A stretch of DNA of 38,011 nucleotides from Deltaproteobacteria bacterium (GTDB lineage: Bacteria > Desulfobacterota > Syntrophia > Syntrophales > UBA8958). Of this stretch, positions 33,106 to 38,011 are shown in pieces; position 1 is the first letter of the stretch, and each line of letters opens with the position of its first letter. The DNA lies in the NCBI GenBank assembly GCA_026388335.1, contig JAPLJZ010000110.1, positions 1 to 38,011 of the forward strand. The letters run 5' to 3'. Position numbers and translations under genes: made by a program. The notes below the pieces were generated by a model. It had not been told where the DNA came from. It ran no database searches and saw nothing but the letters and a program-made list of their open reading frames with translations.

Positions 33106-34017
33106 ATGGCACAGAGATATGACAGGGCGATCTTGACAATCCTTTTGTGTGCAGGGATGCTGGTGGCAACGGGGGACATGGGATTCGCAAAAACATCAAA
33201 ATCTCTGGCTGCCCATAAGCATTATGCCTCTGTTGGGGTCATCCGGACACCCCAGAATCTCGATCTGCGCTCTGCCTCGGTATTGGTGGAGGATCAGCGG
33301 ACGGGTGAATTCCTGATTCAGAAACGTGCAGCGGCGGTCGTTCCCATCGCCTCCATCACCAAACTCATGACGGCCATGGTAGTCCTGGATGCCCAAATGG
33401 ACCTCAAGGAATCGCTCATCATCAAACCTGAAGACGTGGACACGCTTCGCCACAGCCGCTCCCGCCTGCCGGTGGGGGCCAGTCTCACCCGCGAAGAGGC
33501 CCTGCTGCTGGCCTTAATGGCTTCCGAGAACCGCGCCGCCCATGTTCTGGGACGGGCTTATCCAGGTGGTGTCAACGCCTTCGTCATGGCCATGAACGCC
33601 AAGGCCCAGTCACTGGGACTCGCCGAGACGCGCTTCGACGATCCAACAGGGCTCTCCAGCCGCAACGTCTCCTCTGCCCGGAACTTGGCCGACATGGTGA
33701 ACGCCGCATACAACTATCCTCTTATCCGTGAATTCACCACCCGCGACGATGCCGTGATACACTCAGGCCGCCGCACAGTGGCATTCCATAACACAAATCG
33801 CTTGGTCCGGAGCCCGCGCTGGCAGATCGGTCTCTCCAAAACAGGCTTCATCGATGAGGCCGGCCGGTGCCTGGTGATGCAGGCCCATGTGGCTCAGCGT
33901 CCCGTCTTGATCGTACTCCTCGATGCCCAGGGCAAACAGACCCGCTTCGCCGACGCCAACCGCATCAAGCAGTGGATGGAGGGACCGCCGCCGTCGCGGC
34001 GAACACGCAAAGGATAA
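33106..34017 (+). CDS. D-alanyl-D-alanine carboxypeptidase/endopeptidase, S11 family (PbpG-like)
   Basis: Seen: 303 residues with a signal peptide (about 1-28), the S11 motifs S83-x-x-K86 in ASITKLM, S140-x-N142 in ASEN, and K245-T-G in LSKTGF. All three active-site blocks are intact. Known: these periplasmic enzymes trim peptidoglycan cross-links or stem peptides; PbpG/PBP7-like members are endopeptidases. No C-terminal amphipathic helix (DacA-type) is visible, which favours the PbpG side. Start ATG 33106 follows GAAGGAGGG. Confidence 0.9.
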   Translation: MAQRYDRAILTILLCAGMLVATGDMGFAKTSKSLAAHKHYASVGVIRTPQNLDLRSASVLVEDQRTGEFLIQKRAAAVVPIASITKLMTAMVVLDAQMDLKESLIIKPEDVDTLRHSRSRLPVGASLTREEALLLALMASENRAAHVLGRAYPGGVNAFVMAMNAKAQSLGLAETRFDDPTGLSSRNVSSARNLADMVNAAYNYPLIREFTTRDDAVIHSGRRTVAFHNTNRLVRSPRWQIGLSKTGFIDEAGRCLVMQAHVAQRPVLIVLLDAQGKQTRFADANRIKQWMEGPPPSRRTRKG

Positions 34018-34333
34018 TCGGATCCTTGATCAGGCATCCTCCTTGGCACGGCAGGAGGGAACGTCAATGATTCTTGTGCTGAGAAAATGTGATTTCGCCG
34101 GACAAGCTCTTGGTTTGTCATCCTTCTGCACCCATCTTTAAGCATCAACTCTTCAGATATTCTAAGATCAAGTCATTTAACACCTAAGATGACTTGATCT
34201 TAGAATATGACCAGCGCTCAAACTTGCGCGGCTTTGCCCTGGAAAAGTACCTGCGGTTATGTTATGAATCTGCCCGCTTTAAAAAAGGAATGTTGCCTTA
34301 AGAAAAGCATATATGAGTGCTGGAGAGCCCGTC
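34018..34333. other. Intergenic region with a long hairpin
   Basis: About 316 bases. It holds the 20-bp perfect inverted repeat at 34157-34208 (listed separately) and a weak sigma-54-like match at 34240-34255. No gene is convincing. Confidence 0.5.
34157..34208. repeat. Perfect 20-bp inverted repeat, long hairpin
   Basis: Arms 34157-34176 and 34189-34208 are exact reverse complements with a 12-base loop. CTAAGAT/ATCTTAG also recurs so that an internal smaller dyad overlaps the second arm. There is no T-tract, so it is not a standard terminator; a REP-like element or a transcript-stabilising end of the S11 peptidase mRNA are options. Confidence 0.75.
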
Positions 34334-35554
34334 ATGCCTGGGGAAGATATTGCCAAGCTGAAGATCGAAAAGTCGGAAAAGATCGTTAAGCCCAGCCGAT
34401 ACAAAAAGAAGCCCCTTGTCATCGCGGCTATTATCCTGCTGCTTTTGGTAACGGCCGGTCTTTACTTTGGCGGCATCATTGCCCCGGCCATAGCTGTAGA
34501 TGTAACGACCGTTTCCCAAGTCTACCCCTCGCAGTCCATATCCATGTTGAACGCCAGCGGTTACATTGTCGCTCAACGGAAGGCCGCCGTGGCCTCCAAG
34601 GTGACGGGCCGTCTGGTGGCGCTGATGGTAGAGGAAGGAGGCAGGGTCAAGGAGGGGCAGGTGATTGCCCGGATGGAGAATGTGGATGTGACCGCAGCCA
34701 GAGACCAGGCGGCAGCCAATCTGAATACGGTTCGGGCCACCCTTGAGCAGACCAAGGCGGAAAGGGACATGGCGTCGCTGGAGTATACCCGTTACAAAAA
34801 ACTGTTTGCCAGTAATTTTGTTGCCAAGTCCGATTACGACGTGGCCGAGACACGCTACAAGCGGGCCGTTGAAGGGGTAAAGGGGGCGGAAGCCACCGTT
34901 CGGGCGGGAAGCGCCGCCTTGCGGAACGCCGAGGCTTCTCTCGACTACACCCTGGTACGGGCCCCCTTCGATGCCGTTGTATTGACCAAAAATGCCGACG
35001 TTGGCGACATCGTAACCCCCATGGGTTCTGCCGCCAATGCGAAGGCCGCCGTCGTTACCATTGCCGATATGAAATCCCTGCAAGTCGAGGCCGATGTCTC
35101 GGAAACGAGCATTGCCTCCATCCGGGTCGGCCAGCCCTGTGATATCCAACTTGATGCACTCCCGAACATGCGGTTTCAGGGGGAGGTCTATACTGTCGTG
35201 CCAACTGTTGACCGCAGCAAGGCCACCGTTTTGGTCAAGGTTCGCTTTCTCGACAAGGACCCTCGCATGCTGCCGGACATGAGCGCCAAGGTTTCCTTTC
35301 TTTCACGGAGGCTCGAACCCGAGGAGCTGAAGCCTCGTCTTGCCGTCAACCAATCCGCCTTGATCAGCAGGGGCAATAAGACATTTGTTTTTCTCCTGCA
35401 AGGGAACCGTGTCAAGGAAACACCCGTCCAGGTTGGTCCTAAACTGGGAGATATGACGGAGATCGTCTCAGGCCTTAAGCCGGGAGACCGTGCCGTCATA
35501 AAGCCGCCGAAGGGATTGAAGGATGGAGCGAGGATCAAAGTCGCCGAACGATAA
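34334..35554 (+). CDS. MacA/HlyD-type periplasmic adaptor (membrane fusion protein)
   Basis: Seen: 406 residues from the ATG at 34334, one membrane helix (about 27-47), then a lipoyl-like half (SGYIVAQRKAAVASKVTGRL), a coiled coil (about 110-200), the second lipoyl half (LVRAPFDAVVLTKNADVGDIV) and a beta-barrel region. Known: adaptor linking inner-membrane ABC exporters to an outer-membrane channel. Start: the frame opens at 34313, but the ATG at 34334 has GGAGAG 6 bases upstream. It overlaps the next gene by 32 bases. Inference: with the three downstream genes it forms a MacAB-like exporter; the outer-membrane channel is not in the window. Confidence 0.92.
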   Translation: MPGEDIAKLKIEKSEKIVKPSRYKKKPLVIAAIILLLLVTAGLYFGGIIAPAIAVDVTTVSQVYPSQSISMLNASGYIVAQRKAAVASKVTGRLVALMVEEGGRVKEGQVIARMENVDVTAARDQAAANLNTVRATLEQTKAERDMASLEYTRYKKLFASNFVAKSDYDVAETRYKRAVEGVKGAEATVRAGSAALRNAEASLDYTLVRAPFDAVVLTKNADVGDIVTPMGSAANAKAAVVTIADMKSLQVEADVSETSIASIRVGQPCDIQLDALPNMRFQGEVYTVVPTVDRSKATVLVKVRFLDKDPRMLPDMSAKVSFLSRRLEPEELKPRLAVNQSALISRGNKTFVFLLQGNRVKETPVQVGPKLGDMTEIVSGLKPGDRAVIKPPKGLKDGARIKVAER

Positions 35555-36266
35555 GCAAAACATCGTAGAGATAAGAAATCTTTACAAGTCCTATCATCGG
35601 GGAAGTCTTGTCGTCCCGGTCTTGTACGATATTACGTTCGACATCGCCGCGGGGGAATTCCTGGCCCTCATGGGGCCTTCCGGTTCGGGGAAAACGACCC
35701 TCCTGAACCTCCTTGCCGGCATCGACAAGGCTGATAAGGGGAGCATCCGGGTAGGCGATATGGATATCACTACCCTTTCGGAAACGGAGCTCGCCCATTG
35801 GCGGGCCAATCACGTCGGTTTCATCTTTCAGTTCTATAACCTGATCCCGGTCCTGAAGGCGATTGAAAATGTGGAACTGCCGCTTCATTTGACATCGCTG
35901 TCCAAAAGAGAAAGACGGGAACATAGCGAGACGGCCCTGCGCATGGTAGGTCTGGAACACCGGATGGATCATTATCCCAAGGAGCTGTCCGGCGGCGAAC
36001 AACAGCGGGTGGCCATTGCCCGCGCCATTGTCACCGATCCCACCATCCTCGTTGCCGATGAGCCTACGGGTGATCTCGACCGCGTATCGGCCGAGGAAAT
36101 CCTGGCGATGATGGAACGCCTCAACGCGGAAATGGGTAAGACCATCATCATGGTAACCCATGACCCACGGGCGGCGCAACATGCCAAGATCCTCCGGCAT
36201 CTGGAAAAGGGATACCTGAATGATACACTGAAGGGCGCCCATGACGATTCTCAAAATCCTCTTTAG
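35523..36266 (+). CDS. LolD/MacB-type ABC transporter ATPase (second system)
   Basis: Seen: 247 residues with Walker A GPSGSGKTT (51-59), Q-loop IFQFYNLIP (101-109), signature LSGGEQQRVAIARAI (155-169), Walker B ILVADEPTGDLD (175-186) and H-loop MVTHDPR. Overlaps the adaptor gene by 32 bases and the next permease gene by 26 bases, so it is tightly packed in the operon. Inference: powers the two permeases that follow. Confidence 0.94.
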   Translation: MERGSKSPNDKQNIVEIRNLYKSYHRGSLVVPVLYDITFDIAAGEFLALMGPSGSGKTTLLNLLAGIDKADKGSIRVGDMDITTLSETELAHWRANHVGFIFQFYNLIPVLKAIENVELPLHLTSLSKRERREHSETALRMVGLEHRMDHYPKELSGGEQQRVAIARAIVTDPTILVADEPTGDLDRVSAEEILAMMERLNAEMGKTIIMVTHDPRAAQHAKILRHLEKGYLNDTLKGAHDDSQNPL

Positions 36267-37398
36267 AAATGCCTTTCACAATAAGCTGCGCAGCGGCCTG
36301 ACGATTCTGGGCATCGCCGTAGCCATTCTGGCCTTCGGCCTCCTGCGGACGGTGATCAGCTCCTGGTATGCCGGTGTCGAGGCCGCTTCGACGTCCCGCC
36401 TTGTCACCAGAAACGCCATCTCCATCATCTTTACGCTTCCCCTCTCCTATAACGAGAAAATCCGCCAGCACGAAGGGGTGAAGATGGTGTCCTACGGCAA
36501 CTGGTTCGGCGGTATTTACATTGATGAAAAAAACTTCTTTCCCAACTTCTGCGTCGAGCCCCGGACCTACCTGGAAATCTATCCGGAATTCGTGCTTGGC
36601 CCCGCGGAAAAAAAGGCGTTCCTTGCCGACAGGAAAGGGTTTGTGGCCGGCAGAAAGCTGGCGGCGAAGTACGGCTGGAAGATTGGCGACACGGTTACCC
36701 TCAAGGGAACAATCTACCCGGGGAACTGGGATTTCGTCCTCCGGGGCATCTATAAAGGCAGGGATGATACGACGGATGAAACGCAGTTCTATTTCCATTG
36801 GGATTACCTAAATGAAACGATCAAAAAGGCATCAGCCCAGCGGGCCGATCAGGTAGGATTCTATATGATTGCCGTCACCAGGCCCGATCTGGCGGCGGAT
36901 GTGGCCCTGGCCGTGGACAAAACCTTCAAAAACTCCCTGGCCGAGACATTGACGGAGACGGAGAAGGCCTTTAATCAGGGATTTATCGCCATGAGCGGCG
37001 CCATCGTCACGGCCATCCAGATGGTATCCTTCGTCGTCATCATCATTATCATGGCCGTTGTCGCCAATACCATGGCCATGACCACGCGGGAACGAATCGG
37101 CGATTATGCGATCATGAAAACCCTGGGATTCGGCGGCCGGGATATCACGGTCCTGATCTTCGGGGAATCCCTCGTGATTACCCTGACCGGCTGCTTCACC
37201 GGCATGATCCTCACGTTTCCCGCGGCAGCGGCCTTTGGCCAGGCGCTGGCCACCTTTTTTCCAGTCTTCATTGTTTCCCCGGAAACGCTTTACCTCGATG
37301 TTTTGGCAGCCCTCCTCATCGGCTGCCTGGCGGCGGTCATTCCGACCCGCCAGGCGATCCGTATCGGCATTGCCGATGGGCTGCGGAGGATCGGCTGA
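36241..37398 (+). CDS. FtsX/MacB-type ABC permease (second system, first of two)
   Basis: Seen: 385 residues, N-terminal membrane helix (about 18-38), a periplasmic domain of about 220 residues, and three C-terminal helices. The FtsX motif between them reads GDYAIMKTLGFGGRDI. Different in length and sequence from the permeases at 10573 and 12899. Overlaps the ATPase gene by 26 bases and the next gene by one base (TGATG). Inference: half of a heteromeric permease with the gene that follows. Confidence 0.9.
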   Translation: MTILKILFRNAFHNKLRSGLTILGIAVAILAFGLLRTVISSWYAGVEAASTSRLVTRNAISIIFTLPLSYNEKIRQHEGVKMVSYGNWFGGIYIDEKNFFPNFCVEPRTYLEIYPEFVLGPAEKKAFLADRKGFVAGRKLAAKYGWKIGDTVTLKGTIYPGNWDFVLRGIYKGRDDTTDETQFYFHWDYLNETIKKASAQRADQVGFYMIAVTRPDLAADVALAVDKTFKNSLAETLTETEKAFNQGFIAMSGAIVTAIQMVSFVVIIIIMAVVANTMAMTTRERIGDYAIMKTLGFGGRDITVLIFGESLVITLTGCFTGMILTFPAAAAFGQALATFFPVFIVSPETLYLDVLAALLIGCLAAVIPTRQAIRIGIADGLRRIG

Positions 37399-38011
37399 TG
37401 GCGGTTCCCCTTTCCTACAGTTTGCGAAACCTCTGGAAGCGCAGATTGACGACGATCCTTACGGTTTCCGGCATGGCCCTCGTCGTCTTCGTATTCGCCG
37501 CCATCCTGATGATGGCCGAGGGCTTGGAGAAGACCCTCGTGGAGACGGGTTCTTATGACAATGCAGTGGTGTTCCGCAAAGGCTCCACCTCGGAGGTTAT
37601 GAGCAGCATTGAGCGTAATCAGGCTTCCATTGTGGAAATGCTTCCCCAGGTGGCCATTGATCAGAACGGGCGACGACTCCTGGCCAAGGAGGTCGTTGTC
37701 CTCATTTCCCTGCAAAAGCGGGGTGATGAGAAGGCATCGGCCCATTCCAACGTCGTCGTCCGCGGCGTGGAGGAGAGTTCCATGCCCTTGCGGCCCCAGG
37801 TAAAGCTGGTCTCAGGTCGCATGTTCAGAATGGGCTCCTCGGAGATTATCGTGGGAAACAGCATCGCCAAAGGATTCCAAGGAGTCGGCCTACAGGGCGC
37901 CCTGAACTGGGGGATGAGGACCTGGACGGTCGTGGGTGTTTTCGATGCCGGCAATACGGGATTCAGTTCGGAGATATGGGGCGATGTGGATCAGGTGATG
38001 CAGGCCTTCCG
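37398..38011 (+). CDS. FtsX/MacB-type ABC permease, N-terminal part (cut by window edge)
   Basis: Seen: ATG at 37398 overlaps the preceding stop (TGATG) and opens a frame of 204 codons that runs off the right edge with no stop. It begins MAVPLSYSLRNLWKRRLTTI, then a membrane helix (about 18-40), then a periplasmic region with VVVRGVEESSMPLRPQVKLV and GSSEIIVGNSIAKGF, the MacB-type fold. Inference: second permease of the exporter encoded from 34334. Confidence 0.87.
   Translation, partial: MAVPLSYSLRNLWKRRLTTILTVSGMALVVFVFAAILMMAEGLEKTLVETGSYDNAVVFRKGSTSEVMSSIERNQASIVEMLPQVAIDQNGRRLLAKEVVVLISLQKRGDEKASAHSNVVVRGVEESSMPLRPQVKLVSGRMFRMGSSEIIVGNSIAKGFQGVGLQGALNWGMRTWTVVGVFDAGNTGFSSEIWGDVDQVMQAF

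Noticed and set aside
34240-34255. Sigma-54-like match TGGAAAAGTACCTGCG before the adaptor gene
   Set aside because: Spacing of GG and GC is right but the -24 block is poor; no upstream activator sites other than the hairpin, which is of a different type.

Overview
The window reads as chromosomal DNA of an anaerobic, GC-moderate bacterium of the Desulfobacterota (old Deltaproteobacteria), most likely near the Syntrophales/Syntrophia. The basis is indirect: several large hybrid sensor kinases, sigma-54 control, a heterodisulfide-reductase-like Fe-S protein, a DUF134/NifX/FmdB metal-protein cluster and a GPR1/FUN34/YaaH acetate transporter. No rRNA, tRNA or CRISPR array is visible. The assignment is inference from gene content.

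Layout. 1-824: 5' part of an IS4-type transposase gene running off the left edge. 971-4760: minus-strand metabolic and metal genes (metallo-beta-lactamase fold enzyme, Fe-S/CCG protein, PaaI-like thioesterase, then DUF134-NifX-FmdB behind a near-consensus promoter that predicts a leaderless mRNA). 4761-5700: gene-poor stretch with an inverted repeat, a promoter/operator dyad and a probably frameshifted small gene. 5705-6628: zinc-type CDF efflux pump. 6663-9322: sigma-54 activator divergent from an acetate-type transporter. 9661-14227: operon behind a textbook sigma-54 promoter with an upstream inverted-repeat array: ZraP/Spy-like periplasmic protein, FtsX-type permease, LolD-type ATPase, thioredoxin-like protein, second FtsX-type permease and a possible 26-residue membrane peptide.

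14244-21364 (minus): enolase-superfamily/alpha-beta-hydrolase fusion, a PilZ-PilZ-GNAT-like protein and a hybrid histidine kinase, probably one transcript. 21798-23015: MFS transporter whose promoter is a near copy of the one before the fusion enzyme; a 116-bp remnant of the kinase receiver domain lies between. 23082-29554: two translationally coupled giant hybrid kinases (Cache-HAMP-PAS and multi-PAS). 29901-31493: ArsR regulator, DsbA-like protein and VKOR-like membrane protein, a disulfide-forming set under metal(loid) control. 31541-32743: HDOD signalling protein. 33106-34017: S11 D-Ala-D-Ala peptidase. 34334-38011: second exporter (MacA-type adaptor, LolD-type ATPase, two FtsX-type permeases, the last cut by the right edge).

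The common theme is envelope and metal stress: sensors, ZraP-like periplasmic protein, ABC exporters, oxidative folding and zinc efflux. The least conventional items are the sigma-54/inverted-repeat controlled exporter operon, the enolase-hydrolase fusion with its duplicated promoter, and the PilZ-PilZ-GNAT protein coupled to a hybrid kinase.
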